In this document: one piece after another, positions 15,591 through 24,914 of the stretch
Layout of the letters: each line of letters starts with the position of its first letter
Position numbering within the stretch: position 1 is the stretch's first letter
Assembly (NCBI RefSeq): GCF_002159185.1
Contig: NZ_NFHD01000006.1
Coordinates: 1-64,000, forward strand
Reading direction: 5' to 3'
DNA length: 64,000 nucleotides
DNA from: Gemmiger sp. An87
GTDB taxonomy: Bacteria > Bacillota > Clostridia > Oscillospirales > Ruminococcaceae
Position numbers and translations under genes: made by a program
The notes under the pieces: generated by a model
The model's input: the letters and a program-made list of their open reading frames with translations, nothing else
Database searches by the model: none
What the model was told of the DNA's origin: nothing

Positions 15591-17009
15591 TCACCAAAGA
15601 GTGGTCACCTGATTGTACATGTCAATGTAGCTCTGAGCAGATACATTCCAGCTGAAATCGCAGCACATGGCGCGGCGCACCAGTACCGGCCAGCCCTCCT
15701 TCTGCCAGTAGCCTTCCTTGGCACGCCAGCAGGCCTCATACAGGTCGTGGGCATTGTACTGGCTGAAGGTGAAGCCGTTGCCGTAGCCGTCGCCGGAATC
15801 ATGGATGGAATCCCGCAGACCGCCGGTCTCACGCACAATGGGAATGGTGCCGTAGCGGCAGGCCACCATCTGAGCCAGACCGCAGGGCTCACTCTTGGAG
15901 GGCATCAGGAACATATCCGCGCCCGCATAAATGCGGCGGGCCAGCGGCGGCACAAAGCCGATGTAAACGCCCACCCGGCCGGGATGACGGGCTGCCAGAT
16001 CACTGAAGAACGCTTCATAGGCGTGCTCGCCATTGCCCAGGATCACCAGCTCGATGCCCTGCTCCAGCAGGCCTTCGGCCACACTGCGCACCAGATCTAC
16101 GCCCTTGTGGCCCACCAGACGGGTCACCATAGCCATCACGGGGCTGCCATCCTGGTCCAGGTTGAACTCCTCCTGCAGCGCCTTCTTGCAGGCAGCCTTG
16201 CCCTCAGGGAAGGTATCCGCATTGTAATGCGCGGCAATGTTGGGGTCGGTCTCGGGATTGTAGGAATCCACGTCGATGCCGTTCAGAATACCGCACAGCT
16301 TGTACTGCTTCTGACGCAGCAGGCCGTCCAGACCATGGCTGAACCAGGGGTCCAGAATCTCGCCCGCGTAGGTGGGGCTTACAGTGCTCACCTTGTCGGA
16401 GGTCTCGATGGCGCCCTTCATGAAGTTGGCGCAGCCATCGTACTCCACAATGTGGGCGTCCCGGCGGCCGATGCCGCAGGTGTCTTCCAGGATATCCAGG
16501 CCGTATTTGCCCTGGTACTGGATGTTGTGGATGGTAAACACGGTCTTAATGCGGCTGAACTTGTCCAGATGACGGTAGTACAGGTTCAGGAACACCGGCA
16601 CCAACGCGGTCTGCCAGTCGTTGGCGTTGATCACATCTGGCACAAAATCGGTATAGAACAGCATCTCCAGAATGGCCCGGCTGAAGAAGGCGAAGCGTTC
16701 GCCGTCGTCATAGAAGCCATACAGACCGCTGCGGCGGAAGTAGTATTCGTTGTCCAGAAAATAGAAGGTCACACCGTCCCGCTGGCAGGTGAACAGGCCG
16801 CAATACTGGCTGCGCCAGCCCACCGGCACGCTGAAGTTGGTCACGTAGGTCAGCTGGTCACGGAACTTCAGATCGCCGTACAGCGGCATGACCACCCGGC
16901 AATCCACGCCGTTTTTCACAAGTGCCTTGGGCAGGCTGCCCGCCACATCGCCCAGACCGCCGGAGGCGGCAAAGGGATTGGCCTCGCTGGCGCAAAAAAG
17001 AACATTCAT
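15591..17009 (-). CDS. glgA: Glycogen synthase (ADP-glucose, GT5)
   Basis: This 472-residue GT-B glycosyltransferase extends alpha-1,4-glucan chains from ADP-glucose. The ADP-glucose loop at residues 11-20 reads FAASGGLGDV where E. coli has KTGGLADV, so the classical Lys is absent. The C-terminal domain has MVTRLVGHKGVDLV, the nucleotide-binding PSKSEPCGLAQMVACRYGTIPIVRETGGL and a normal end. The ATG at 17009 has AAGGAGG eight bases upstream; the frame extends six codons further without a site. It is the last gene of glgB-glgC-glgD-glgA. Confidence 0.95.
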   Translation of the reverse strand: MNVLFCASEANPFAASGGLGDVAGSLPKALVKNGVDCRVVMPLYGDLKFRDQLTYVTNFSVPVGWRSQYCGLFTCQRDGVTFYFLDNEYYFRRSGLYGFYDDGERFAFFSRAILEMLFYTDFVPDVINANDWQTALVPVFLNLYYRHLDKFSRIKTVFTIHNIQYQGKYGLDILEDTCGIGRRDAHIVEYDGCANFMKGAIETSDKVSTVSPTYAGEILDPWFSHGLDGLLRQKQYKLCGILNGIDVDSYNPETDPNIAAHYNADTFPEGKAACKKALQEEFNLDQDGSPVMAMVTRLVGHKGVDLVRSVAEGLLEQGIELVILGNGEHAYEAFFSDLAARHPGRVGVYIGFVPPLARRIYAGADMFLMPSKSEPCGLAQMVACRYGTIPIVRETGGLRDSIHDSGDGYGNGFTFSQYNAHDLYEACWRAKEGYWQKEGWPVLVRRAMCCDFSWNVSAQSYIDMYNQVTTLW

Positions 17010-17124
17010 CGTGTTGTCCTCCTTCAATGGGGTATATATGGGATAGGGCGGGAGCCGGTGGAATCCCCGGCTCCCGCCCCGGGGAGAGAGATCAGGGAAT
17101 ACTCAGATTCCCTTCAAGGATTAT

Positions 17125-18249
17125 TTATACCGTGTGCCCCTTGGCCACATATACCGGGAAGGTATCTGTGCCAGACAGCTTCTTATCGGCAGTGATCTTC
17201 ACGTTCTTGTCGGTCACAGCGTATTCCACTTCGGCGCCGGCTTCCACAACGGTGTTCTGCATCAGCACGCAGTTCTTGACCTTCGCGCCCTTCTTGACCT
17301 TAACACCGCGGAACAGAACGCAGTTCTCCACTTCACCCTCAATGATGCAGCCGTCGGCCACCATGCTGTTCTTCACCTGGCAGTCCATGGCATAACGGGT
17401 GGGGGCATTGTCGTGTACCTTGGTGTAAACGGGCTTATCCTCGGGGAACAGCGCATCCAGATTCTTGGGGTCCAGCAGGCGCATGTTCTCTTCGAAGTAG
17501 CTCTTGCGGTCCGCAATGCGGGCGGTGTAGCCGGTGTACTCGAAGCCCTGTACATTCAGCAGCTCCAGGTTGCGGGCCAGAATGTCCTTCTCGAAGTACA
17601 GCAGGCCGCGGATGGAGGCGTCCTTGATCATGGCGATCAGGCTCTCGCGCTGGATGATGTACACGTTCATGGACAGGTTCTGCACGCCGGGACGGTAGTC
17701 GTTGGTGAGCAGCTCGGTCACGCGGCCGTCCTGCAGCTTCAGAGTGTAGTTGTCCTCTTTCAGGCCCTGAGGAATAACACTGCGCTGATACATCACGGTC
17801 ACATCGGCCTGGCTGGCCACATGAGCAGCGATCAGCTCGTTGAAATCAAAGTTGAAGGCCACGTCGGAATCGCTCATGATCACGAACTCTTCCTTCTGAT
17901 CCTCCAGGAACTCTACCAGGCTGGCCAGCGCTTCCACGCGGCCGCGGTACAGCTTCACATTGGCTTCCGCATAGGGAGGAACCAGGTTCAGACCGCCGCG
18001 CTTGCGGGTCAGGTCCCATTCACGGCCGGAACCCAGATGGTCCATCAGGGAGTGGTAGTTCTGCTTAACCACGATGGACACATTGCTGATTCCGGAATTC
18101 ACCATGCTGGACAGCACAAAGTCGATCAGGCGGTAACGGCCGCCAAAGGGTACGGAAGCCATGGTACGCTCGGCCACCAGTTCCTGCACCAGGGAGTCAT
18201 GCGCGTTGGGGAAAATAATTCCCAGAGCGTCCGTGTTCGATTTTACCAT
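17125..18249 (-). CDS. glgD: Glucose-1-phosphate adenylyltransferase regulatory subunit GlgD
   Basis: This 374-residue protein is a GlgC paralogue with the nucleotidyltransferase domain followed by left-handed beta-helix hexapeptide repeats (about 285-374). The N-terminal GGxGxRL loop of GlgC is missing; it reads [23 protein letters not shown]. GlgD in Firmicutes is known to be catalytically weak or inactive and to activate GlgC in a mixed tetramer. The ATG at 18249 overlaps the glgC stop by seven bases, which fits a fixed subunit ratio. Confidence 0.93.
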   Translation of the reverse strand: MVKSNTDALGIIFPNAHDSLVQELVAERTMASVPFGGRYRLIDFVLSSMVNSGISNVSIVVKQNYHSLMDHLGSGREWDLTRKRGGLNLVPPYAEANVKLYRGRVEALASLVEFLEDQKEEFVIMSDSDVAFNFDFNELIAAHVASQADVTVMYQRSVIPQGLKEDNYTLKLQDGRVTELLTNDYRPGVQNLSMNVYIIQRESLIAMIKDASIRGLLYFEKDILARNLELLNVQGFEYTGYTARIADRKSYFEENMRLLDPKNLDALFPEDKPVYTKVHDNAPTRYAMDCQVKNSMVADGCIIEGEVENCVLFRGVKVKKGAKVKNCVLMQNTVVEAGAEVEYAVTDKNVKITADKKLSGTDTFPVYVAKGHTV

Positions 18250-19457
18250 TGCTCCTCACCATCCTTAACATCTTTAACAACCATTGCCTTGGGGCCTACC
18301 TTGGCATTCGCGCCAATGGTCACGCCCTCGCCAACAACGGCCACGCCCCAGTCGTCCACGTTCTCCATGTCTTCCGGGCGCTCGCCAACGACCGCGCCGC
18401 TCTTCACGACCACGTTCTCGGCGATAATGGAATATTTTACGGTTGCACCGGGCTCGATGACCGAACCGGGCATTACGATGGAATCCTCCACCACGGCGCC
18501 CTCGCCCACCTTAACACCGGCGAACAGAACGCTCTGAACCAGCTTGCCTTCCACGCGGCAGCCCTCGGTGACCATGGAATTGTCGATCACCGCATTGGCG
18601 CCGATCCACTGGCCGGGCATACCGGAGTTGCGGGAGTAGATCTTCCAGTCGTCGCTCCAGACGTCCAGAGAAACGTTGGGGTTCAGCAGGTCCATGTTGG
18701 CGTCCCACAGGCTGCTGATGGTTCCAACGTCCTTCCAGTAGCCCTCGAAGTGATAGGCCACCATCTTTTCCTTGCTGGCCAGCATGCTGGGGATGATGTT
18801 CTTGCCGAAATCGTTGTCGGAAGCGGGGTTGGCCTCGTCCTCGATCAGGAACTTGCGCAGCTTCTCCCAGGTGAAGATGTAGATACCCATGGAGGCCAGA
18901 TTGCTCTTGGGCTCCTTCGGCTTCTCTTCAAACTTGGTGATCACGTTGTTCTCGTCGGCGGTCATGATGCCGAAGCGGCTGGCCTCTTCCCAGGGCACCT
19001 CCATAACAGCGATGGTGCAGTCGGCCTCGTTCTCCTTGTGGAAGTCCAGCATCTTGCCGTAGTCCATCTTGTAGATGTGGTCGCCGGACAGGATCACCAC
19101 GTAGCTGGGATTGTAGCGGTCAATGAAGTTGATGTTCTGATAAATGGCATTGGCAGTGCCCTTGTACCAGTCAGAGCCGGTGGCCGTCTGGTACGGAGGC
19201 AGCACATGTACACCACCGTACAGCCGGTCCAGGTCCCAGGGCTGGCCATTGCCGATGTACTCATTCAGCACCAGAGGCTGGTACTGGGTCAGGATGCCAA
19301 CCGTGTCGATGCCGGAGTTCACACAGTTGGACAGGGGGAAGTCGATGATGCGGTATTTTCCCCCAAACGGTACAGCCGGTTTTGCCAGCCGTTGGGTCAG
19401 GGCGTAAAGCCGTGAGCCCTGGCCGCCGGCCAGCAGCATTGCGATACATTCTTTCAT
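18243..19457 (-). CDS. glgC: Glucose-1-phosphate adenylyltransferase catalytic subunit
   Basis: This 404-residue enzyme makes ADP-glucose from ATP and glucose 1-phosphate, the committed step of glycogen synthesis. It has the pyrophosphorylase loop [14 protein letters not shown] at residues 8-21, [19 protein letters not shown], the catalytic-region [11 protein letters not shown] and the GTANAIYQN motif. A C-terminal beta-helix of hexapeptide repeats binds regulators in the family. GGGGAG precedes the ATG at 19457. It lies 74 bases after glgB and overlaps glgD. Confidence 0.95.
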   Translation of the reverse strand: MKECIAMLLAGGQGSRLYALTQRLAKPAVPFGGKYRIIDFPLSNCVNSGIDTVGILTQYQPLVLNEYIGNGQPWDLDRLYGGVHVLPPYQTATGSDWYKGTANAIYQNINFIDRYNPSYVVILSGDHIYKMDYGKMLDFHKENEADCTIAVMEVPWEEASRFGIMTADENNVITKFEEKPKEPKSNLASMGIYIFTWEKLRKFLIEDEANPASDNDFGKNIIPSMLASKEKMVAYHFEGYWKDVGTISSLWDANMDLLNPNVSLDVWSDDWKIYSRNSGMPGQWIGANAVIDNSMVTEGCRVEGKLVQSVLFAGVKVGEGAVVEDSIVMPGSVIEPGATVKYSIIAENVVVKSGAVVGERPEDMENVDDWGVAVVGEGVTIGANAKVGPKAMVVKDVKDGEEQW

Positions 19458-19531
19458 AATTTTTCTCCCCTTATCGGCGGTTTTTCCGCCTTAATGTGCT
19501 GTTTTATTCCAAAGCGCCCAGGCAGGAGTAT

Positions 19532-21583
19532 TTACTCCCCCTTGGGAGCCGCCTTTTTGGGGGCGGCAGGCTTCCTGGCTTGTTTGGTGCCCGCAGCTGC
19601 GGTTTTTGCCGTTTTGGCTGCTGCGGCAGGCTTTTGGGCCGCGGGCTTTTTTGCGGTGGTCTTCTTGGCCGCCGCTTTCTTGGGCTGTGCCTTTGCTTCC
19701 GGCACGGCCAGATACACGGTGCTCAGAGGAGGCAGCGTAAGCTGGATGCTCTGATCAAAGCCGTGCATGGGCTTTTTGCGGGTGCGCTTGGCCGGGTTGT
19801 GTACCCCGCCGCCGCCGTACTTCACATCGTCGCTGTTGAGCAGCTCCTTGTAGGTGCCGGGGTTGGGTACGCCCATCTGGTAGTCCACACGCTGGATGGG
19901 GTTGAAGTTGCAGACCACCATAATCATCTTGCCCTTGGCGTCCCGCCGCAGGAAGGCGATCACCGACTGCTGGTTGTCATCCGGCACAATCCACTGGAAG
20001 CCCTCCCAGCTGTAATCCACTTCCCACAATTCGGGATGCTCGGTGTAGAAATGGTTCAGATCCCGCACATAGGCCTCCATCTGGCGGTGGCTGTCGTATT
20101 CCAGCAGCATCCAATCCAGACCCTTGGCCTCGTTCCACTCGCTGAACTGGGCGAATTCCTGGCCCATGAACAGCAGCTTCTTGCCGGGGTGTGCCATCAT
20201 ATAGCCGTAGAAGGTGCGCAGGTTGGCGAACTTGTCCTGATACTCGCCGGGCATCTTGTTGATCAGGCTGCCCTTGCCGTGCACCACCTCATCGTGACTG
20301 ATGGGCAGAACAAAATTCTCGCTGAAGGCGTAGAAGAAGCTGAAGGTCACCTTGTTGTGGTTGCCTGCGCGGAACAGTGGGTCGGTGCTCATGTAGCTGA
20401 GCATGTCGTTCATCCAGCCCATGTTCCACTTAAAGTTGAAGCCCAGGCCACCGTCCTCTGCCGGCTTGGATACCATGGGCCAGGCGGTGGATTCCTCGGC
20501 GATCATCAGCTTGTGGGGATGACGGCCCAGCACGGTGCTGTTCAGCTTGCGCAGGAAGGCAATGGCCTCCAGGTTTTCCTTGCCGCCGTGGATGTTGGCT
20601 TCCCATTCGCCGTCACGCCGGTTGTAATCCAGATACAGCATCGAGGCCACCGCGTCCACACGCAGGCCGTCGATGTGGTACTGCTCGATCCAGAACAGCG
20701 CGCTGGACACCAGGAAGCTCTCCACCTCGGGCATACCGTAGTTGAAGACCATGGTGCCCCATTCCTTGTGCTCGCCACGGCGGGGGTTGGGGTCCTCATA
20801 GCAGGGCGCCCCGTCGTACATGTACAAACCGAAGGCATCCTTCGGGAAGTGGGCGGGAACCCAGTCCATGATCACGCCGATGCCGGCCTGGTGGCACTTG
20901 TCCACAAAGTTCATGAAGTCCTTGGGGGTGCCGTAACGGCTGGTGGGGGCGAAATAGCCGGTCACCTGATAGCCCCAGCTGCCGTCGAAGGGATGCTCGG
21001 TCACCGGCAGCAGCTCCACATGGGTGTAGCCCATGTACTGTAAGTACGGAATGAGCTGATCAGCCAGCTCGGAGTAGTTATAGGGGTCGCCGTTTTCCTT
21101 TACCTTCCAGCTGCCGGCATGCAGCTCGTAGATGTTCATGGGGCCGTTGATGGGGTCCGTCTTCTTCTGTTTGGCCTCCCACTCACCGTCCTGCCACTGA
21201 TAGCCCTCCAGGTTGTACACCTTGCTGCCGTTGGACGGCCGGGTCTCCGCATGGAAAGCGTACGGGTCCGCCTTGAACAGCAGCTCATCGCCCTGGGTGG
21301 TGATGCAGTACTTGTACACATCGTACTCCTGGATGCCCGGAACGAACGCCTCCCAGATGCCGCTGTCCTCCAGCTGCTGCATGGGATGGCTGCCCGGCAC
21401 CCAGCTGTTGAAATCGCCGACGATGCACACCGCTTTCGCGTGGGGGGCCCAGGTGCGGAACACGACCCCCTCCCGGTCTCCCTGCCGTTCCATGTGGGCG
21501 CCAAAGAACCGGTAAGCCTCAAAATTGTTGCCCTGCTTAAACAAATATACGGGCAACTCCGCATGTTTATGTTCTTTCTTCAC
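19532..21583 (-). CDS. glgB: 1,4-alpha-glucan branching enzyme with a Lys/Ala-rich tail
   Basis: This 683-residue GH13 enzyme introduces alpha-1,6 branches into glycogen. An N-terminal CBM48-type domain (about 25-120) precedes the barrel with DGLRVDAVASMLYLDY (nucleophile Asp), AEESTAWP (acid Glu) and LPISHDEVVHGKGS. The catalytic and C-terminal beta domains end near residue 630. The last 53 residues, about 631-683, form a low-complexity tail of Lys, Ala, Pro and Thr resembling histone H1, which is not part of the usual enzyme. The start is a GTG with GGGAGG nine bases upstream. It leads the glycogen operon and has its own promoter. Confidence 0.94.
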   Translation of the reverse strand: MKKEHKHAELPVYLFKQGNNFEAYRFFGAHMERQGDREGVVFRTWAPHAKAVCIVGDFNSWVPGSHPMQQLEDSGIWEAFVPGIQEYDVYKYCITTQGDELLFKADPYAFHAETRPSNGSKVYNLEGYQWQDGEWEAKQKKTDPINGPMNIYELHAGSWKVKENGDPYNYSELADQLIPYLQYMGYTHVELLPVTEHPFDGSWGYQVTGYFAPTSRYGTPKDFMNFVDKCHQAGIGVIMDWVPAHFPKDAFGLYMYDGAPCYEDPNPRRGEHKEWGTMVFNYGMPEVESFLVSSALFWIEQYHIDGLRVDAVASMLYLDYNRRDGEWEANIHGGKENLEAIAFLRKLNSTVLGRHPHKLMIAEESTAWPMVSKPAEDGGLGFNFKWNMGWMNDMLSYMSTDPLFRAGNHNKVTFSFFYAFSENFVLPISHDEVVHGKGSLINKMPGEYQDKFANLRTFYGYMMAHPGKKLLFMGQEFAQFSEWNEAKGLDWMLLEYDSHRQMEAYVRDLNHFYTEHPELWEVDYSWEGFQWIVPDDNQQSVIAFLRRDAKGKMIMVVCNFNPIQRVDYQMGVPNPGTYKELLNSDDVKYGGGGVHNPAKRTRKKPMHGFDQSIQLTLPPLSTVYLAVPEAKAQPKKAAAKKTTAKKPAAQKPAAAAKTAKTAAAGTKQARKPAAPKKAAPKGE

Positions 21584-21627
21584 GCCTGTCTCCCTCCCTG
21601 GGGCTTTTGCCCCAATACATTACCTTT

Positions 21628-21655
21628 ATCATACCATTTTTAAGATATTTTTCAA
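21628..21655 (-). promoter_or_regulatory. Promoter of the glycogen operon
   Basis: On the minus strand TTGAAA (21650-21655) and TATGAT (21628-21633) are separated by 16 bases. A small hairpin (GGGGC / GCCCC) follows just before the glgB ribosome binding site. Confidence 0.7.
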
Positions 21656-21984
21656 GTATTTTATGTCATATAGTGCTAAAAAAGCTTTTTTCATTTTTTT
21701 GCTTTTAGCAAGTTTGCACAATGCTTTTTCCACTTAGTTGGGCAAAGCGGCGGATTTTCCGAACGCTTTCGTTTTTGGGTTTTTCCTACTTTTTTACTGC
21801 CATTTTATACATTCTTTACCGCCCGAAAAAGGCAGATTTCCACCACGCACAATCGTGTTTTACGTATGGACATTTTTCCACTTTGGAACATGTTCTTTTT
21901 TCAGTATACAGGATATTTTTCCTGCTGTACACGCAGAACTGTAAAATGTGCGTTAATTCCAATATTTTTACTATGGTTTTTAAC
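21656..21984. other. AT-rich intergenic region without a recognisable gene
   Basis: This stretch between the glgB promoter and the epimerase terminator is richer in A and T than its surroundings. It contains a weak inverted repeat (GCTAAAA / TTTTAGC near 21675-21709). No reading frame here has a ribosome binding site or protein-like composition. Confidence 0.5.
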
Positions 21985-22028
21985 AAAAGGAACCCCCGTA
22001 CCGGCAATTCCGGTACGGGGGTTCCTTT
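21985..22028 (-). terminator. Terminator at the end of the sialic-acid operon
   Basis: A perfect 19-bp stem (AAAGGAACCCCCGTACCGG and its complement) with a 5-base loop is followed on the minus strand by TTGTT. It lies 33 bases after the epimerase stop. Confidence 0.9.
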
Positions 22029-22060
22029 GTTTGGTAATTTTGTCGGTCAGCAGACGCGGC

Positions 22061-23272
22061 TCAGCGGGCCAGGATCTCGTCGATCAGCTGATCCACCATC
22101 ATCAGGCAGCGGGGCAGATGGAAGGGGCCCTTGAAGGTGGAGCCCTTGCAGGCAGGCTCGGTGGGCTTGCCGTCGCGGCGCAGGTAGCCGTACCAATCGC
22201 CGTACTCGGGATCGCTGAACACCTTCTTGCAGTACTCCAGGGTCTCGTCGAAGATCTTCAGGTACTTCTCGTCCTGGGTGTCGCGGTAGATCATCATGCT
22301 GGCGATGAGCAGCTCGTTGTGAGGCCACCACAGCTTCATGTCATGCTCGTAAGCCTCCGGGGGCAGGCCCTTGCAGTCGATGAAGTACAGCAGGCCGCCG
22401 TACTCCTTGTCCCAGCCGCCTTCGTAGGCATAGTCGAACAGGGTCTGAGCCTTCTTGCGCAGCTCCTCGTCGCCGGTGTGCTTGGCCTGCTCCATCACAA
22501 ACCAGCTGCACTCGATGTCGTGGCCGGGGTTGACCACGCGGCCGGCGGTGTAGTCCATCTGCAGCTCGCCGTTCATGCCAACGGTCTCCAGGGTGCACTT
22601 CAGTTCGGGCTTGAAGTGATACTTGAAGATGGTCTCGCAGCACTCCTTGGCGCGGGCTTCATACAGCGCGTTGTTCTCGGGGTCGCAGCGGCGCATCACA
22701 GCGGTGATGTTCAGGTAGATCATGGGATCGGCCAGAGCACGGCCGGTGCGGGTCTCGGGAATGGTCTTGGGGCCCATGCCGGTGGGGTCCTTGATCAGGC
22801 CGTTGTTCAGCTGATAGATCAGCTCGTAGGCACGGCGGGCACGCTCGATGCACTCCTTCTCACCGGTCACGCCGTAGTACTCGGCGTTGGCGATGGCGTA
22901 GAAGCCCTCGGAGAAGCAGTAACGGCGCTGACGCAGGGGCTTGCCGTCGGCGGTCACGGTGAAGTACATACGGTCACCGGCTTCCCGGTTGATGCAGTAT
23001 TTCTCCATGAAGTCCAGGCAGCTCTTGGCAGCATCCAGCCACTCCTGCTTCTTGCCATACACATGGCACAGGTAGGAGAAGGTCCAGGCGCAGCGGCCCT
23101 GGAACCAAACGCTCTTATCGGTGCTGAACAGCTTGCCGGTGCGGTCCAGGCAGGTGTAAACGCCGCCATGCTCGTGGTCCATGCCGTTCTTCAGCCAGAA
23201 GTTTACGCTGCGCTCCAGCTCCTCGCGAACCCACTTCTGATACTCTTTCAATTGCTCTGCATGCTTATCCAT
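22061..23272 (-). CDS. AGE-family N-acylglucosamine 2-epimerase
   Basis: This 403-residue alpha/alpha-barrel protein belongs to the N-acylglucosamine 2-epimerase family. Typical segments are RVVNPGHDIECSWFVMEQA (with the conserved His), KLWWPHNELL and KGPFHLPR near the C-terminus. In sialic-acid catabolism of the Bacteroides type, such an enzyme converts ManNAc released by the lyase to GlcNAc, bypassing ManNAc 6-kinase. That role fits its place directly after the lyase gene. The ATG at 23272 is chosen because AAGGAG lies 11 bases upstream; the GTG at 23281 would be too close. Cellobiose 2-epimerase is a less likely alternative. Confidence 0.88.
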   Translation of the reverse strand: MDKHAEQLKEYQKWVREELERSVNFWLKNGMDHEHGGVYTCLDRTGKLFSTDKSVWFQGRCAWTFSYLCHVYGKKQEWLDAAKSCLDFMEKYCINREAGDRMYFTVTADGKPLRQRRYCFSEGFYAIANAEYYGVTGEKECIERARRAYELIYQLNNGLIKDPTGMGPKTIPETRTGRALADPMIYLNITAVMRRCDPENNALYEARAKECCETIFKYHFKPELKCTLETVGMNGELQMDYTAGRVVNPGHDIECSWFVMEQAKHTGDEELRKKAQTLFDYAYEGGWDKEYGGLLYFIDCKGLPPEAYEHDMKLWWPHNELLIASMMIYRDTQDEKYLKIFDETLEYCKKVFSDPEYGDWYGYLRRDGKPTEPACKGSTFKGPFHLPRCLMMVDQLIDEILAR

Positions 23273-23294
23273 AATAATCACAACTCCTTGTGCG

Positions 23295-23362
23295 AAGCGG
23301 CTTAAAAGGGCCGCTTATTAAAATCTCTGAAAGCCCGGGCCCTGCCAGCGCAGGGTCCGGGC
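23295..23362 (-). other. Two hairpins between nanA and the epimerase
   Basis: A 12-bp stem GCCCGGGCCCTG / CAGGGTCCGGGC (23333-23362) and a second stem AAGCGGC / GCCGCTT (23295-23316) lie in the 107-base gap. The first may be a partial terminator or a stabilising end of the upstream message. Confidence 0.6.
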
Positions 23363-23379
23363 TGAATGTTCCGTTCCGA

Positions 23380-24297
23380 TCAGCAGAACTTGGCAATGGC
23401 CTCGTCGATCATCTTGGCGCACTTCTTGACCTGGTCCATATCCTCGGGGAACAGGTTGGGCAGAGGCTTGCGAACGCCGCCGATGTCCAGATTCTCGCGG
23501 ATGCGCAGGATCTCCTTCATCACAGCGTACAGGTTGCCCTTGCAGGCGCACATGGCGTAGATGATGGCGTCGATGGCGTACTGAACCTCGGCAGCCTCCT
23601 TGACCTTGCCGGCCTTCAGCAGCTCGTCAGCCTTCAGCAGCAGCTCGGGCATTACAGCGTAGGTGCCGCCGATGCCGCCGTCAGCGCCCATGGCGCGGCC
23701 GGAGATGAACTGCTCGTCGGGACCGTTGAATACAACGAAGTCCGGGCCGCCTTCCATCTTGAACATCTGGATGTCCTGTACGGGCATGCTGCTGTTCTTC
23801 ACAGCGGCAACGCGGGGATTCTTGCGCATCTCGCGGAACAGGGGCATGGTCAGGGCCACGCCGGCCAGCTGCGGGATGTTGTAGATCACGAAATCGGTGT
23901 TGGGAGCGGCGGAGGAAATGTCGTTCCAGTACTGAGCGATGGCGTGCTCGGGCAGCTTGAAGTAGATGGGAGGAATGGAGGCGATGGCATCAACACCCAG
24001 GCTCTCGGCATGAGCAGCCAGCTCCATGCTGTCGGCGGTGTTGTTGCAGGCCACGTGGGCGATCACGGTCAGCTTGCCCTTGGCCTCGCTCATCACAGCC
24101 TCCAGGGTCTGCTTGCGCTCTTCCTTGCTCTGGTAAATGCACTCGCCGGAGGAACCGCAAACGTATACGCCCTTAACGCCCTTCTTGATGAAGTAGCGGG
24201 TCAGCTCTTTGGTGCGCTCAACGCTGATGTTGCCCTCGTCGTCGTAGCAAGCGTAAAACGCGGGAATAATGCCCTGGTACTTGGAAATGTCTTTCAT
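23380..24297 (-). CDS. nanA: N-acetylneuraminate lyase (DapA/NAL family)
   Basis: This 305-residue class I aldolase of the DHDPS/NAL family is predicted to split N-acetylneuraminate into pyruvate and ManNAc. The pyruvate-binding loop reads CGSSGECIYQS (48-58). The catalytic tyrosine is Tyr139 in IYNIPQLAG and the Schiff-base lysine is Lys167 in VAAVKNSS. The opening IPAFYACYDDEG resembles NanA rather than DapA. AAAGGAG precedes the ATG. It is flanked by a NanQ-like anomerase and a 2-epimerase, which supports the sialic-acid role. Confidence 0.88.
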   Translation of the reverse strand: MKDISKYQGIIPAFYACYDDEGNISVERTKELTRYFIKKGVKGVYVCGSSGECIYQSKEERKQTLEAVMSEAKGKLTVIAHVACNNTADSMELAAHAESLGVDAIASIPPIYFKLPEHAIAQYWNDISSAAPNTDFVIYNIPQLAGVALTMPLFREMRKNPRVAAVKNSSMPVQDIQMFKMEGGPDFVVFNGPDEQFISGRAMGADGGIGGTYAVMPELLLKADELLKAGKVKEAAEVQYAIDAIIYAMCACKGNLYAVMKEILRIRENLDIGGVRKPLPNLFPEDMDQVKKCAKMIDEAIAKFC

Positions 24298-24464
24298 GTT
24301 TTTCCTCTCCTTTTTTGGAAATACACCTTAAAAATTTGTCCGCAAGGACTTTCGTCAACACCGCACCATTCACGGCGAACGCCTCAGGCGGCGTATCACA
24401 CCAAAATTTTCCGGCGTGCTCCACCACCTGGAATTGCACGGCATTGCCTTATTTAAACTGCGGT

Positions 24465-24914
24465 TCAGGCCCGCACTTTAAACACAGCTTTTTGTACATG
24501 TGCCTCGCCGTTCAGCTGCACCTTCACCATATGGACGTCTTCGGGGAAAACCACCAGTACGTCGCCGGGGTGCATGGTGAACCAGGTCTCCACCGGGCCT
24601 TCGTAGCCGATGAAATCGGTGACCTCGTCCCGGGTGGTAGCCGTCAGGCGGGAGACGTCGGTCACGCCGATCTTCTCCTCACCGCTGAGCAGCACGTGGA
24701 TGTCGGCGTACTGGGCATGTCCCTCCCAGGCAGCCTTGTCCAGCGGCAGCGTGTCGTAATCAAAACGGTTGATGTAAACGTTGTCGCCGTCCACATCGTT
24801 GCGGCCGAACTGCAACTGGCTCAGATCAGCCGTTTTCAGGTAACGGATGGCGGTATCCAGCGCGTCACTCACGCCCAGATAACGCTCCATCTGCTGGTAA
24901 TTGGTATAAATCAT
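24465..24914 (-). CDS. nanQ: YhcH/YjgK/YiaL family protein, NanQ-like sialic acid anomerase (copy 1)
   Basis: This 149-residue cupin-like protein belongs to the YhcH (DUF386) family; E. coli NanQ of this family speeds anomer exchange of N-acetylneuraminate. It shows HAQYADIHVLLSGEEKIGV, MHPGDVLVVFPEDVHMVKVQ and the C-terminal HVQKAVFKV, which hold the conserved His and Glu residues. The ATG at 24914 overlaps the stop of the preceding flavoprotein gene (ATGA), so translation is probably coupled. nanA follows after 167 bases. Confidence 0.87.
   Translation of the reverse strand: MIYTNYQQMERYLGVSDALDTAIRYLKTADLSQLQFGRNDVDGDNVYINRFDYDTLPLDKAAWEGHAQYADIHVLLSGEEKIGVTDVSRLTATTRDEVTDFIGYEGPVETWFTMHPGDVLVVFPEDVHMVKVQLNGEAHVQKAVFKVRA

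Noticed and set aside
15285-17195. A 636-codon frame opposite glgA, and similar frames opposite glgD, glgC and glgB
   Set aside because: All mirror strongly conserved enzymes and show the same shadow composition.
17125-18249. GlgD as a decayed glgC pseudogene
   Set aside because: The frame is complete, overlaps glgC precisely and matches the known regulatory subunit, which naturally lacks the catalytic loop.
21721-22134. Short plus-strand frames in the AT-rich gap before the epimerase terminator
   Set aside because: They run through the terminator hairpin, lack ribosome binding sites and show no protein-like pattern.
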